Shown: positions 35,021-44,339, numbered from the stretch's first letter. The stretch is DNA of 64,000 nt from Caballeronia sp. M1242 (GCF_017220215.1 NZ_CP071130.1:682001-746000); one strand, 5' to 3'. A program made the numbers and translations. The notes: generated by a model not told the origin, from the letters alone.

Positions 35021-36642
35021 CGCTGCGCTCCGATGGGAACGGCCGGCACCGACGTATCGGAGCGCGCCACGAGCTGCGCGATCGGATAGCCGTAGTTGAC
35101 GAGCGTGAGGCCGATCATCAGCGCGATCCACAGCCCGAAGCTGTTCAGCGCGACGGGGATGGTGCGCGGCTCATGGATCGCGCGACTGAAGCGGAACTCT
35201 TCGACGCTCACGCGCGGCGCGCGGTGCGCACGTATCAGCACGACAAAGAACAGAATGGCGGACATGACCAGAATGAACCCGCCGATGGTCGATGTCACGA
35301 CAGAGGCCGCCTGCGCCGCGATTTGCGGATCGCTGTAATCGTAGAACGCCATGCGTCGCGGCATGCCGAGCACGCCGACGTAATGCCACGGGAACGTCAG
35401 CACGATCATGCCGATGAACCACAGCCACAACTGCCAGCGCATGAGCTTCACGTCACGCAGCGCGCGGCCGGTGAGATGCGGCCACAGGTCGTAAGCGATC
35501 GCGAAGTACATGATGACGATCGCGCCCGCGAAAATCAGATGGAAATGGCCCGTGACCCATTGCGTGTTATGGACGGTCGAATCGAGCTGATAGCTCATGT
35601 TGATGATGCCGCCCGCCCCGCCGAAGCCGAGCATCACGAACGAAAACGCGACGGCGAGCATCATCGGGTTGTCCCACGGCAGCGCGCGAATCCAGCCGAG
35701 CGCGCCGCGGCCGCCGCGCAGCCGCGCCGCGATCTCCACCGACGCGCAGATGGTGAACACGGTCAGAAGCGTCGGCACGGCGACGAGCGCCGTGAACACC
35801 GAATGCATGAACTTGAAGCCCGAGCCCACTTGCGGATCGGCGAACAAATGGTGAATGCCGATCGGCATCGACACCACGAGGAACAGGATGAACGAGATAC
35901 GTGCCATCGCGTCGCTATACAGACGCCCGCCGATGGCGCGCGGGATGATCGTGTAATACGCGATGTACGCGGGCATCAGCCAGAAGTAGACGATGGCGTG
36001 CAGCGTCCACGAGAAGAAGACGCGGGCGAGACCTGCGTCGATGGTGCTCTTCCAGCCGATCGCCACCGGCAGGATCATGAACAGCACTTCGATGGCCGCG
36101 CCGACTGCCGTCCAGCCCCACAGATACGCGCCCGCGACGGTCGCGAACATCGGCAGCGGCACGGTCTTGCCGGGGTTGTCGCGCTTCCATGCGTGCAGAT
36201 TCACCGACATCAGCGCGACCCAGATCCACGATCCGACCACCACCAGCACCACGCCGAGATAGTAGAACGCGTTGCCGATCATCGGCGGATAGAAGGTGTA
36301 GAGCACGGAGGCCAGACCCATCGCGACCGGAATCATCGCCATGACGGAGCCGACCGCGACCAACCAGAAGCCGAGCCACGCCCAGCGCACGCCGACGAGC
36401 GCGCGCTTGAGCGCGAGCTCGCTCACCGCGTAGCCGAAGCCCATCGCGATGAGCGTCGGGAACACGTAGCCCATCGCGGAGCCGTGCGCCGTCACGGACC
36501 GGTAATAGATCTCGGGATTTTGCAGTCCGATGAAGAGCGGACTGCGCGCGAACATCTGCCAGGCGCCGAGCAACAGCGCGACGCCGAAGGCCGCGAACGC
36601 GAGCCAAAAGTGCGCGAGGATAAGGCGCTTGCTATTTAACAC
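35017..36642 (-). CDS. Heme-copper oxidase subunit I (ba3/B-type)
   Basis: 541 residues with about 13 membrane helices. Ligands are visible: the low-spin heme His in SVTAHGSAMGY and in VTGHFHL, the CuB His-Tyr pair in LHAIVYFWLMPAYIAYY, and the His pair in IGIHHLFADP. The VYFWLMPAY signature marks the B family (ba3-like) rather than aa3 or cbb3. The enzyme reduces O2 to water at the inner membrane and pumps protons. The start overlaps the end of subunit II by 11 nt, and the gene is followed by a coupled cytochrome c gene. Confidence 0.93.
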   Translation of the reverse strand: MLNSKRLILAHFWLAFAAFGVALLLGAWQMFARSPLFIGLQNPEIYYRSVTAHGSAMGYVFPTLIAMGFGYAVSELALKRALVGVRWAWLGFWLVAVGSVMAMIPVAMGLASVLYTFYPPMIGNAFYYLGVVLVVVGSWIWVALMSVNLHAWKRDNPGKTVPLPMFATVAGAYLWGWTAVGAAIEVLFMILPVAIGWKSTIDAGLARVFFSWTLHAIVYFWLMPAYIAYYTIIPRAIGGRLYSDAMARISFILFLVVSMPIGIHHLFADPQVGSGFKFMHSVFTALVAVPTLLTVFTICASVEIAARLRGGRGALGWIRALPWDNPMMLAVAFSFVMLGFGGAGGIINMSYQLDSTVHNTQWVTGHFHLIFAGAIVIMYFAIAYDLWPHLTGRALRDVKLMRWQLWLWFIGMIVLTFPWHYVGVLGMPRRMAFYDYSDPQIAAQAASVVTSTIGGFILVMSAILFFVVLIRAHRAPRVSVEEFRFSRAIHEPRTIPVALNSFGLWIALMIGLTLVNYGYPIAQLVARSDTSVPAVPIGAQR

Positions 36643-37198
36643 AGGACAGTCTCCGCGAATGGGCCGGCAACTTGTCGGCCATCTGCATGAATTCGGCGCG
36701 ATCGATCACCTTCACATGCGCCCACATGCCGTGATGCCCGACGCCGCAGAACTCGTGGCACGGCATCAGATGGTCGCCGGGTTCGTCGAACGTGGTCTTG
36801 AAGGTCGAGACATAGCCCGGTTCCAGCATCGAGTTGATATTGGTCTTCGTGATCAAAAAGCCATGCACGACGTCCGAACTCGTCGCGCGGAACGTGACAG
36901 GCACGCCTGCCGGCACGAGCAGGCATTGCGGCGTGAACGAGTACTGTTGCGCGACGACGCGCACCGTCACCGAGCCGTCGGCCTCGGGCGCCGTGCCGAG
37001 ATTGCTTTCGACGAATTCGCCGGACACGTGCAGCGTTTCGGGCCGCACGGTCTCGACGCGCGAAGGCGGCATCATCGCCCAATGCAGGCCGGTGTAGACC
37101 ACCATCGCGACCAGCACGGCGACGATGGCGAGCACGAGCATCGCCCAGCGTTTCTCGACGCGCTCCGCGACTTCATGTGAACCTGGATGAATGGCCAT
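36632..37198 (-). CDS. Heme-copper oxidase subunit II (CuA)
   Basis: 188 residues with one N-terminal membrane helix (MLVLAIVAVLVAMVVYTGLH) and a periplasmic cupredoxin domain. The CuA ligands are present: His in DVVHGFLITK and the cluster CHEFCGVGHHGM. The single helix is typical of ba3-type oxidases. It lies between the small membrane subunit and subunit I in the operon. Confidence 0.93.
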   Translation of the reverse strand: MAIHPGSHEVAERVEKRWAMLVLAIVAVLVAMVVYTGLHWAMMPPSRVETVRPETLHVSGEFVESNLGTAPEADGSVTVRVVAQQYSFTPQCLLVPAGVPVTFRATSSDVVHGFLITKTNINSMLEPGYVSTFKTTFDEPGDHLMPCHEFCGVGHHGMWAHVKVIDRAEFMQMADKLPAHSRRLSCVK

Positions 37199-37236
37199 AT
37201 ATCGCTGCTGTATCGATCAATGAGTGGGTCAATGCG

Positions 37237-37395
37237 TCACTGAATCACGCCGCGAGGCAGAAACACGGCGAAGTAAAAGACAAACCAGATGCCGATGACA
37301 ATGGCCGTCGCGATGCCCGCGAGCGCGAGCGCACCGCCCGGCCCGCTGCGCACGATTTCGTCGAGTCTTGCGTCTTCGTTCGGATCGTCGTTCAT
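37237..37395 (-). CDS. Small single-helix oxidase-associated membrane protein
   Basis: 52 residues beginning MNDDPNEDARLDEIVRSGP, then one membrane helix (LALAGIATAIVIGIWFVFYF) and a short tail FLPRGVIQ. It sits 13 nt after the triheme cytochrome gene and 38 nt before subunit II. The size, topology and position fit the IIa-type small subunit seen with ba3 oxidases. The role is inferred from context only. Confidence 0.72.
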   Translation of the reverse strand: MNDDPNEDARLDEIVRSGPGGALALAGIATAIVIGIWFVFYFAVFLPRGVIQ

Positions 37396-37408
37396 GGTCG
37401 TGTCGAGA

Positions 37409-38677
37409 CTAGTAAAGAGGCGCCGAGCGCAGTTCGTTGACTTCCTTCACGGAGACCGGCGTGCCGTTATTGCCCCACGTCGTGCGGATATACGTGACCA
37501 CGGCCGCGACCTCTACGTCCGACAGCGATTGCGCGAACGGCGGCATGCCATAGGGCTTCGGATTCTTGAACGTACCGGGCGGGTAGCCGCCGTTGAGCAC
37601 CATGCGAATCGGGTTGACCGCGGAACTCATCACGATCGACTGGTTGTTCGCGAGCGGCGGAAAATGCGGCGGCTTGCCCTGGCCTTGCGCGGCGTGACAG
37701 ACGGCGCATTGCGCGTCGTAGATCTTCTTGCCGAGCGGCGAAAGACTCGTGCGTTGCTCGACCACGGCCTGCGTCGGCGGCTCCGACTTGTCGCCGGTGC
37801 GCGCGGGCAGCGCCTTGAGATAGACGGCCATCGCGCGAACGTCGTCTTCGCTCAGATACTGCAAGCTGTCGTAGACCACTTCGGCCATCGGCCCGTACAC
37901 CGCGCCGCGGTCGGAGACGCCTGCATGCAGCAAGCCGACGATGTCGTCCATGCCCCAGTTGCCGAGACCCGCTTCCTTGTTCGACGTGAGCGACGGCGCG
38001 TACCAATTCTGAATCGGAATGAGGCCGCCTTCGAACGCCTTCGAGCTGACGTTGCCGCCGAGCGCGTTGATCGCGGTATGGCACATCGAGCAATGGCCGA
38101 GACCTTCGACCAGATACGCGCCACGATTCCATTCGACGGACTGCTTCGGATCGGGCTGATACTCGCCCTGCCTGAAGAACAGCGACCGCCAGCCGATCAG
38201 CAGTTCGCGCCGGTTGAACGGGAAACGCAACTCATGCTGACGGTTCGGCTGATGCACGGGCGGCGTGGACATCAGAAATGCGTAGATGGCATCCGAATCG
38301 GCGCGCGTGACCTTTGTGTACGACGCGAAAGGCATGGCCGGATAGAGCAGCGAGCCGTCGCGCGAGCGGCCCGTGTGCATCATGTTGTAGAACTCGTCGG
38401 CGGTCCATGAGCCCAGGCCCGTCTCCTTGTCCGACGAGATATTCGGCGTGTAGAGCGTGCCGAACGGCGTGTCCATCGGACGGCCGCCGCCGAAGGTCTT
38501 GCCCGCCGGCAGCGTGTGACACGCGATGCAATCGCCCGCGCGCGCCAGATACTCGCCGCGCTTGACCGTGTCGGCATCGGCGGGCTTCGCCTGCGCCATC
38601 GCGTTGCCGGCCGGCACGGCGCACGCCGCGAAGAAGACCGCTACGGCAAGCGCCCGAAGTTGTCTGAAACGAAGCAC
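37409..38677 (-). CDS. Triheme cytochrome c, exported
   Basis: 422 residues from GTG 38677, with GAGAGGG 5 nt upstream, 11 nt after the previous stop. The signal peptide ends AMA. Three heme motifs (CIACH, CSMCH, CAVCH) define three cytochrome c domains, as in the cytochrome subunits of membrane-bound dehydrogenases (alcohol/gluconate dehydrogenase type). Here it is embedded in an oxidase operon without a dehydrogenase gene, so it probably feeds the ba3 oxidase. Confidence 0.9.
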   Translation of the reverse strand: MLRFRQLRALAVAVFFAACAVPAGNAMAQAKPADADTVKRGEYLARAGDCIACHTLPAGKTFGGGRPMDTPFGTLYTPNISSDKETGLGSWTADEFYNMMHTGRSRDGSLLYPAMPFASYTKVTRADSDAIYAFLMSTPPVHQPNRQHELRFPFNRRELLIGWRSLFFRQGEYQPDPKQSVEWNRGAYLVEGLGHCSMCHTAINALGGNVSSKAFEGGLIPIQNWYAPSLTSNKEAGLGNWGMDDIVGLLHAGVSDRGAVYGPMAEVVYDSLQYLSEDDVRAMAVYLKALPARTGDKSEPPTQAVVEQRTSLSPLGKKIYDAQCAVCHAAQGQGKPPHFPPLANNQSIVMSSAVNPIRMVLNGGYPPGTFKNPKPYGMPPFAQSLSDVEVAAVVTYIRTTWGNNGTPVSVKEVNELRSAPLY

Positions 38678-38688
38678 GTCGGCCCTCT

Positions 38689-39411
38689 CTAGTGTTGGAC
38701 GCTGCCGCACGCGAGCGGCATCTTCAGCGAGCCGGCGGCGACGGGCGTCGGATTGGCCGGCGCGGGCAGCGAAGCCAGATAGGCGGAGATCGCGGTGATG
38801 TCCCGCTCGCTCAGAAGCTGGGCGATCTGCCGCATGCAGTCCGGCGCGACGGTCGAACGCGTGCCGTAACGCCAGGCGCCGAGTTGCGCGCTGATGTAGT
38901 CGGCATGCAGGCCGAGCAGCCCGGGGATCGCCGGCTCCATGCCGGTCATCGACGCCCCGTGGCAACTGACGCACGCCGGCACCTTGCCCGACGCATCGCC
39001 CTTCATGACGAGCGTCCTGCCGAGATCGAGCGTCTTCGGATCGACGGTGACGGCGGACGGCGGCGGGAACGGCGGGCGCTCGGCGGCGAAATAATCGGCG
39101 ATCTGTTTCAGATACGCGTCGGGCAAGTACGCAAGCAGGTAGTTCATCGGCGGGTACTTGCGCCGGCCGTCGCGAAACGCGAGCAGTTGGTTGTACAGAT
39201 AACCGGCGGGCTTGCCGGAGAGGCGCGGAAAGTAGTCGTTATCCGTGCCCTCGCCGTGCGCGCCGTGGCACGCGGCGCAACCCATGACGCGCGCCTGCAT
39301 GGTGTCGGGCGCGCGTTCGAGAGGCGCGTCCGCGGCGTACGCATCGAAGCCGCAAAACGTGCAGAGCGCCGAAATTAGCAACAAGGCGCTGCGCTGAGCC
39401 ACGTTTCCCAC
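38689..39411 (-). CDS. Diheme cytochrome c (c4-like), exported
   Basis: 240 residues with a signal peptide (ending DAYA) and two cytochrome c domains, heme motifs CAACH and CVSCH. This is the layout of cytochrome c4. It is the first gene of the oxidase operon. Upstream are 339 non-coding nt with two palindromes, the likely promoter/operator region. Confidence 0.9.
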   Translation of the reverse strand: MGNVAQRSALLLISALCTFCGFDAYAADAPLERAPDTMQARVMGCAACHGAHGEGTDNDYFPRLSGKPAGYLYNQLLAFRDGRRKYPPMNYLLAYLPDAYLKQIADYFAAERPPFPPPSAVTVDPKTLDLGRTLVMKGDASGKVPACVSCHGASMTGMEPAIPGLLGLHADYISAQLGAWRYGTRSTVAPDCMRQIAQLLSERDITAISAYLASLPAPANPTPVAAGSLKMPLACGSVQH

Positions 39412-39452
39412 GTATCCCCCGTTTCAGGTTGCCGTTTTCGTTTGGACGCGCG

Positions 39453-39486
39453 GCCCATCGCATGCAACGGGTTGCATGCGATGGGC
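39453..39486. repeat. 34-nt near-perfect palindrome (16-bp arms)
   Basis: The arms GCCCATCGCATGCAAC and GTTGCATGCGATGGGC are perfect complements separated by GG. It lies 42 nt upstream of the first cytochrome gene of the oxidase operon. No T-run follows on either strand, so a terminator is unlikely. It could be an operator or an mRNA 5' hairpin. Confidence 0.7.
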
Positions 39487-39621
39487 GGCGACGCTGTACT
39501 TAAAGCTAAAGGTCTTGCCGGTGGCGGGCTGTGCTTGGCTCTTCAGATGGTAGGAGACGCGCTTCGTTTCCTCCAGTCCTCAGATTGTCTCAATACATGC
39601 GATCGCTGCGCGTGACAAGAC

Positions 39622-39650
39622 AACGCAAAACTTTGCGTTTGATCAAACGC
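39622..39650. promoter_or_regulatory. Overlapping inverted repeats, candidate operator
   Basis: AACGCAAA-AC-TTTGCGTT overlaps the perfect palindrome GCGTTTGATCAAACGC. The half-site AACGC therefore occurs three times in alternating orientation within 29 nt. This is typical of a repressor or activator binding two sites. The bound protein is unknown. Confidence 0.5.
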
Positions 39651-39750
39651 GCGCATTATTTCGAGATGCCCAACCAAGCGGTTGACGGTCTCTGTGGTGC
39701 TTATGGATTGGCTCTGCGGAGATGGCGATTTTTTTTGAGATTCGCACTCT

Positions 39751-41340
39751 TCATTTGAGCCCGAGCCGTCGCGCGAGCCGGTTAAGGTTCGCCCGGTCGA
39801 TGCCCAACTCGCGCGCCGTCGATGCCCAGTTCTGCTGATTGCGCGCGAGCGCATCGAGAACCAGCGTGCGCTCGTATGCCGTGACCGCTTCGCGCAAGCC
39901 GACAGCAGCGGGCGCATTTGACGCCGGCGATGCGGGCGGCGCGACGCTCGCCGTATCGCCGATGCCGAAGTCGGCGGCGGTGAGCGTCAGAATGCGCGGC
40001 CGTTCGCGATGCCCCGCGAGCGCCTTCAACGCGCTTCGCCCGATGAGGTGCTCCAGTTCGCGCACGTTGCCCGGCCAACGATAGGCAAGCAGCGCGGCCT
40101 GCGCATCGGCGGAGAGCCGCAGGCCCGACAGGCCGAGCCGCGACCGGTTCTCCTCCAGAAAGTAGCCTGCGAGCAGCAAGATGTCGCGACCACGCTCGCG
40201 CAGCGGCGGCACGACGAGCGGATACACCGACAGGCGGTGATACAGGTCCGCGCGGAAACGTCCGCCGCGCACTTCTTCGGCCAAGTCGCGGTTGGTTGCC
40301 GCAATCAGCCTCACATCCACGCGATGCTCGCTGTCCGAGCCGATGCGCTGCAACTGGCCGTTCTGCAACACGCGCAGCAGCTTGGCCTGCACGGCAAGCG
40401 GCAGTTCGCCGACTTCATCGAGGAAGAGCGTGCCGCCGTCCGCGAGTTCGAACTTGCCGCGCCGGTCCGACGATGCGCCCGAGAACGCGCCGCGCACATG
40501 TCCGAAGAGTTCGCTTTCGACGAGCGTGTCCGGCAGCGCCGCGCAGTTGAGGCTCACGAGCGGCTTGTCCGCCCGGGGCGAACGCGCGTGAATCTCGGAG
40601 GCGACCAGTTCCTTGCCGACGCCCGTTTCGCCGGTAATCAGCACGGTCAGATCGCTCGACGCCACGATTCCGATCTCTTCCAGCAAATGCTTCTGCGGCG
40701 CGCTGCTGCCGATCATCTCGCGGCGGCGCGGGCCACTCGCCTGCCGATACACCTCGGCCCGCTGGCGCTCCGCCTCGCTCGTGCGCGCCAGCCGGTCGAT
40801 GCGTTCAGCGACGCTCACGGTCGCCGCCGTGAGACTCAGAAATGCCTGGAGCGAAGCCATGTCGATGCCGTCGAAACGCGCGGGATCGAGCGCATCGAGC
40901 GTCAGCACGCCCCACGGACGTCCGCCGATGAACAGCGGGCTGCCGAGGCAATCGTGTACTTCGAGATGCGCGCCGGCGTGCTTGACGAGGCCGTCGTAGG
41001 GATCGGGGAGACTGGAATGCGCGGGAAAACGCGTCGGCTCGGGGCGCGCAAGGATGCGCGCAAACCGCGGATGGTCTCGCACGAGGAAGCGCCTGCCGAG
41101 CGTATCGCTCGATAGGCCGTCGATGGCGAGCGGCACCAGCGTTTCGCCGTCTAGCCGCAACAGCGCAGCGGCGTCGCTCGGGAAAAGCGCGCGTAGCGTG
41201 CTCAGCAATCGGCGATAGCGCTCGGTATCTGGAATGTCGTGCGATAGGTCTTCGATCAGCGGCACAAGGGCGTCTAAGACGACGCGCGAAGTCATCGCGA
41301 CTACGTCGGCAGTCTTTTGGACTAGGGTCGAAGTGACCAT
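39751..41340 (-). CDS. norR: NO-responsive sigma-54-dependent activator NorR
   Basis: 529 residues from ATG 41340 (MVTSTLVQ). The order is GAF domain (about 20-175, where NorR binds NO at a non-heme iron), AAA+ domain (about 205-430) with GETGVGKEL (Walker A), the sigma-54 contact GAFSGA and GGTLFLDEVGEL (Walker B), and a C-terminal Fis-type HTH (TARELGIDRANLNRLARRLG). Divergent transcription from hmp, with starts 119 nt apart, is the classic NorR target arrangement in betaproteobacteria. The ba3 oxidase operon downstream may also be part of the NO/low-oxygen response (inference). Confidence 0.93.
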   Translation of the reverse strand: MVTSTLVQKTADVVAMTSRVVLDALVPLIEDLSHDIPDTERYRRLLSTLRALFPSDAAALLRLDGETLVPLAIDGLSSDTLGRRFLVRDHPRFARILARPEPTRFPAHSSLPDPYDGLVKHAGAHLEVHDCLGSPLFIGGRPWGVLTLDALDPARFDGIDMASLQAFLSLTAATVSVAERIDRLARTSEAERQRAEVYRQASGPRRREMIGSSAPQKHLLEEIGIVASSDLTVLITGETGVGKELVASEIHARSPRADKPLVSLNCAALPDTLVESELFGHVRGAFSGASSDRRGKFELADGGTLFLDEVGELPLAVQAKLLRVLQNGQLQRIGSDSEHRVDVRLIAATNRDLAEEVRGGRFRADLYHRLSVYPLVVPPLRERGRDILLLAGYFLEENRSRLGLSGLRLSADAQAALLAYRWPGNVRELEHLIGRSALKALAGHRERPRILTLTAADFGIGDTASVAPPASPASNAPAAVGLREAVTAYERTLVLDALARNQQNWASTARELGIDRANLNRLARRLGLK

Positions 41341-41459
41341 GCTTCCCCACAAGTCGTTGAATCTACGAGGATTCTACACTGGCATAGAAGCTGTATGAGG
41401 TGACGGCACAAATCGCTCGCGGGGCTTTCCGGCTCCGCCCTTGTCACTAGGACTACACC

Positions 41460-42644
41460 ATGCTGTCAGCAGAACACCGTTCCATCATCAAAGCCACCGT
41501 GCCGCTTCTGGAAAGCGGCGGCGAAGCGCTCACGCGCCACTTCTACGCCACCATGCTGAACGAACACCCCGAAGTGCGCCCGATGTTTAATCAAGCGCAT
41601 CAGGCAAGCGGCGCCCAGCAACGCGCGCTCGCCAACGGCGTGTTGATGTACGCGCGGCATATCGACGAGCTCGACAAGCTCGGCGGGCTCGTCGGGCAGA
41701 TCATCAACAAGCACGTCGCGCTCAATATTCAGCCGGAGCATTATCCGATCGTCGGAAGTTGCCTGCTCCGCTCGATCCGCGAAGTGCTCGGCGCAGACAT
41801 CGCCACCGACGCCGTCATCGAGGCGTGGGCCGCTGCTTATGGCCAGCTAGCGGATCTGCTCATCGGCCTGGAGGAAGGGATCTACAGCGAGCGCGAACAC
41901 GCGCCGGGCGGATGGCGCGGCACGCGGCGCTTCGTCGTCGCGCGCAAGGTCGCTGAAAGTGACGAGATCACGTCGTTCTATCTCGTGCCCGAGGACGGCG
42001 GCAGTCTCCTCGATTTTCATCCGGGACAGTACATCGGGCTGCGTGTGTTCGTCGACGGCGAGGAACTGCGTCGCAACTACTCGCTGTCGGCGGCGCCCAA
42101 CGGCCGCGAATATCGCATCAGCGTCAAGCGCGAGAAGGAAGGCAAGGTGTCGAGCTTCCTGCACGACCGCATTCACGAACGCGACACGATCGACCTGTAT
42201 CCGCCCGCCGGTGACTTCAGGCTCGAACACGGCGACAAGCCGCTCGTTCTGATCAGCGGCGGCGTGGGCATCACGCCGACGCTCGCGATGCTCGACGCCG
42301 CGCTCGCCACGACGAAGCGCCCGATCCATTTCATCCACGCGGCGCGGCACGGCGGCGCGCACGCGTTCCGCGAGACGATCGACGAACTGGCCGCGCGTTA
42401 TCCGCAACTCAAACGCTTCTATTGCTATGAGAATCGGCGCGACGGCGACAGCGAGCCGCACGGCGTCGGCTTCGTGAACGAAACGCTGCTCGACCAGTGG
42501 CTGCCTGCGAACCGCGACGTCGATGCTTACTTCCTCGGGCCGATGTCGTTCATGAAGGCGGTGAAGAAGCATCTCAAGGCGCTCGGCGTGCCGGAAGCGC
42601 AGAGCCGCTATGAGTTCTTCGGGCCGGCTGCTGCGCTTGATTGA
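41460..42644 (+). CDS. hmp: Flavohemoprotein, nitric oxide dioxygenase
   Basis: 394 residues. The globin domain (1-140) has the distal Tyr in LTRHFYATML and the proximal His in NKHVALNI. The FAD domain has RRNYSLSAAP and the NAD domain GGVGITPTLAML. The protein oxidises NO to nitrate with O2 and NAD(P)H in the cytoplasm. It is divergent from norR, which should activate it with sigma-54. I could not find a well-spaced -24/-12 promoter by eye. Confidence 0.96.
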   Translation: MLSAEHRSIIKATVPLLESGGEALTRHFYATMLNEHPEVRPMFNQAHQASGAQQRALANGVLMYARHIDELDKLGGLVGQIINKHVALNIQPEHYPIVGSCLLRSIREVLGADIATDAVIEAWAAAYGQLADLLIGLEEGIYSEREHAPGGWRGTRRFVVARKVAESDEITSFYLVPEDGGSLLDFHPGQYIGLRVFVDGEELRRNYSLSAAPNGREYRISVKREKEGKVSSFLHDRIHERDTIDLYPPAGDFRLEHGDKPLVLISGGVGITPTLAMLDAALATTKRPIHFIHAARHGGAHAFRETIDELAARYPQLKRFYCYENRRDGDSEPHGVGFVNETLLDQWLPANRDVDAYFLGPMSFMKAVKKHLKALGVPEAQSRYEFFGPAAALD

Positions 42645-42733
42645 GCGTTCATTTGCGTCGAGAAGACGGACGCGCGCTGGACATGGCAATCCGCTGCACG
42701 CACTCTCTTTATAGATGAAAGCGTATCGTAATG

Positions 42734-42749
42734 CAAAGAGCGCTCTTTG
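42734..42749. repeat. 16-bp perfect palindrome between hmp and oprD-like gene
   Basis: CAAAGAGCGCTCTTTG lies in the 135-nt gap between two convergent genes. It could form a short hairpin serving both mRNA 3' ends, but no T-run follows. Confidence 0.4.
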
Positions 42750-42779
42750 TAGGGTAAACGCTTGCGACGGATGGCTCAG

Positions 42780-44177
42780 TTAGAACACATTAAACGGCAC
42801 ATTCACCATCAGCCGATATATGTCGCTCGTCCCGTCGGAATAATACTTACTGCCTTGGTGATGCATGTAATAGAACTTGACCGACGTGTTCTTGAACTTG
42901 CCCTCCGGCACGGTGTAACTCGGAATAATGCCGAATTCGTGATGCGTGCCGTGCACGGGTTCCCCGTTCACGATATAGCTGCTCGCGTTGACCGTGCCGC
43001 TATTGGCCATGGCACTGCCGTCTGCGCCCCACCCATATGCGACCCACGTCGTCACCTTGAACCCGGGCATGCCGTAGTCCTTAAGATTCAGCGAATAAGA
43101 AAGACTGACTGACTTTTCGTGCGGCTGGTTGTAGTCGACATCCAGCGAGTTCGAAAGATAATCGCCGCCCGACTCGTGCATGTAGTCGAACATCTGATCG
43201 CCGAGAATCTGCTGGAAGGCGAACTGCAGCGTATGCGCGCCATGCGTGCCGGCGAGCGCGAGGCTATACGCGTTGTTATTGATCGGCCCCTGACGCTTGT
43301 CGCCGATTGCGCCCGTGTAGTAATAGTTGAGCGCGCCGGTCCAGCGGACGGATTTCGCGTCGCCGATGCTTTGAGTCGCCGAAAGATAGTACTGCTGCCA
43401 GACGTTATTCGCGATGCTGCCGTACAGCGTGACCGCCGTATCGTCGCCGCGCGTCCAGTCGCCGCCGAAGTACGTGAATTGTGAGACGTGCTTGCCGCCG
43501 TATTCGGTTGAAAGCCCGGTTACGGTCGTCATGCCGCGCGAGATCACGCCATCCACCGTGCCGGCTTTCAGCGTCAGGTTCTTGAACTCGTCGCTGGCGA
43601 GCGAGAAGCCGCGATACGTCGGGGGCAGCGCGCGATTGTCGTGCGGCACGAGGAACGGGTTGTCGAAGAGTTGCTGGCCGTATTTGAGCACCGTGTTCGA
43701 CACGCGCGCCTTCACGTCCCACACGCCCGGATACGCCCACGCAAGCTGGTTCGCGCCGCCGCCGTCCGTGCCCACGTGTACGCGGGTGCCCGCGCCGTTG
43801 CCGCCGTTCAGCTTGAACGCGCCGAACATCGACACGTCGCCGCCGAGCCCGATGAGCCCGCGCGTGAAGCCGGATTCGAACACGGCCTGTGCGCCGAGCA
43901 CCCACGCGTCTTTGTCCTTTGCGCCCTTCGGTTCGAAATGTTCCGAGAAAGAGCGGCCGAGCAAATTCAAATGCGAGTCTTCAATGAAGCCCTTCGACTT
44001 CGCCTGATTGCTCACGGGCGCGTCGGCTTCGGTATTAGGCGGCGAACTCGGGACGGTTTCGGTATGGCGAGAAAGCGGCTCGGTATCGGCTTCCTGGCCA
44101 TATGCGGCCACGGTCGCGGCCATCACGCCGCTAAACAGCAAAATCGAAAGTGCGACTGAAAGTTTTTCTTTTTTCAC
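42780..44177 (-). CDS. OprD-family outer membrane porin
   Basis: 465 residues from GTG 44177, with GGAG 9 nt upstream; the signal peptide is VKKEKLSVALSILLFSGVMA. The barrel shows OprD features: FIEDSHLNLLGRSFSEHF, a plug-like GFTRGLIGLGGDVSMFGA, and a C-terminal Phe (VPFNVF). OprD porins admit amino acids and small peptides. It follows the oppABCDF genes in the same direction, so it likely forms the outer membrane entry for the same peptides. Confidence 0.88.
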   Translation of the reverse strand: MKKEKLSVALSILLFSGVMAATVAAYGQEADTEPLSRHTETVPSSPPNTEADAPVSNQAKSKGFIEDSHLNLLGRSFSEHFEPKGAKDKDAWVLGAQAVFESGFTRGLIGLGGDVSMFGAFKLNGGNGAGTRVHVGTDGGGANQLAWAYPGVWDVKARVSNTVLKYGQQLFDNPFLVPHDNRALPPTYRGFSLASDEFKNLTLKAGTVDGVISRGMTTVTGLSTEYGGKHVSQFTYFGGDWTRGDDTAVTLYGSIANNVWQQYYLSATQSIGDAKSVRWTGALNYYYTGAIGDKRQGPINNNAYSLALAGTHGAHTLQFAFQQILGDQMFDYMHESGGDYLSNSLDVDYNQPHEKSVSLSYSLNLKDYGMPGFKVTTWVAYGWGADGSAMANSGTVNASSYIVNGEPVHGTHHEFGIIPSYTVPEGKFKNTSVKFYYMHHQGSKYYSDGTSDIYRLMVNVPFNVF

Positions 44178-44339
44178 GAAAAGTATCTCCAACGACTGAC
44201 TCAACCTGCGGACTGCACAAACCAACTCTCAAAATCGACGGCTGCAACGAGCCGCGCCCGGCGACCGAAGCAGTCGGGACGAGCGACGCGTGCTTAGGGC
44301 TACTACGCGTGCATGTCGTGAGCTATGGAAACTTGCGCA

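Larger units (their letters stand above)
39412..39750 (-). promoter_or_regulatory. Non-coding region upstream of the ba3 oxidase operon
   Basis: 339 nt without a gene, between the norR stop and the first cytochrome gene on the same strand. It contains two strong symmetrical elements (listed separately) and an AT-richer stretch than its surroundings. It very likely holds the oxidase operon promoter. No confident -35/-10 or FNR box was found. Confidence 0.5.

Noticed and set aside
35173-36639. 488-codon plus-strand frame
   Set aside because: Antisense to oxidase subunit I, whose heme and copper ligands are all present. The opposite frame is only charged low-complexity sequence.
39635-39650. 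FNR/ANR box
   Set aside because: GCGTTTGATCAAACGC is symmetric but lacks the 4-nt spacer of TTGAT-N4-ATCAA.
41380-41395. Sigma-54 promoter for hmp
   Set aside because: TGGCAT is present, but no GC dinucleotide occurs at the required distance. It is expected from NorR biology but not supported by the spacing here.
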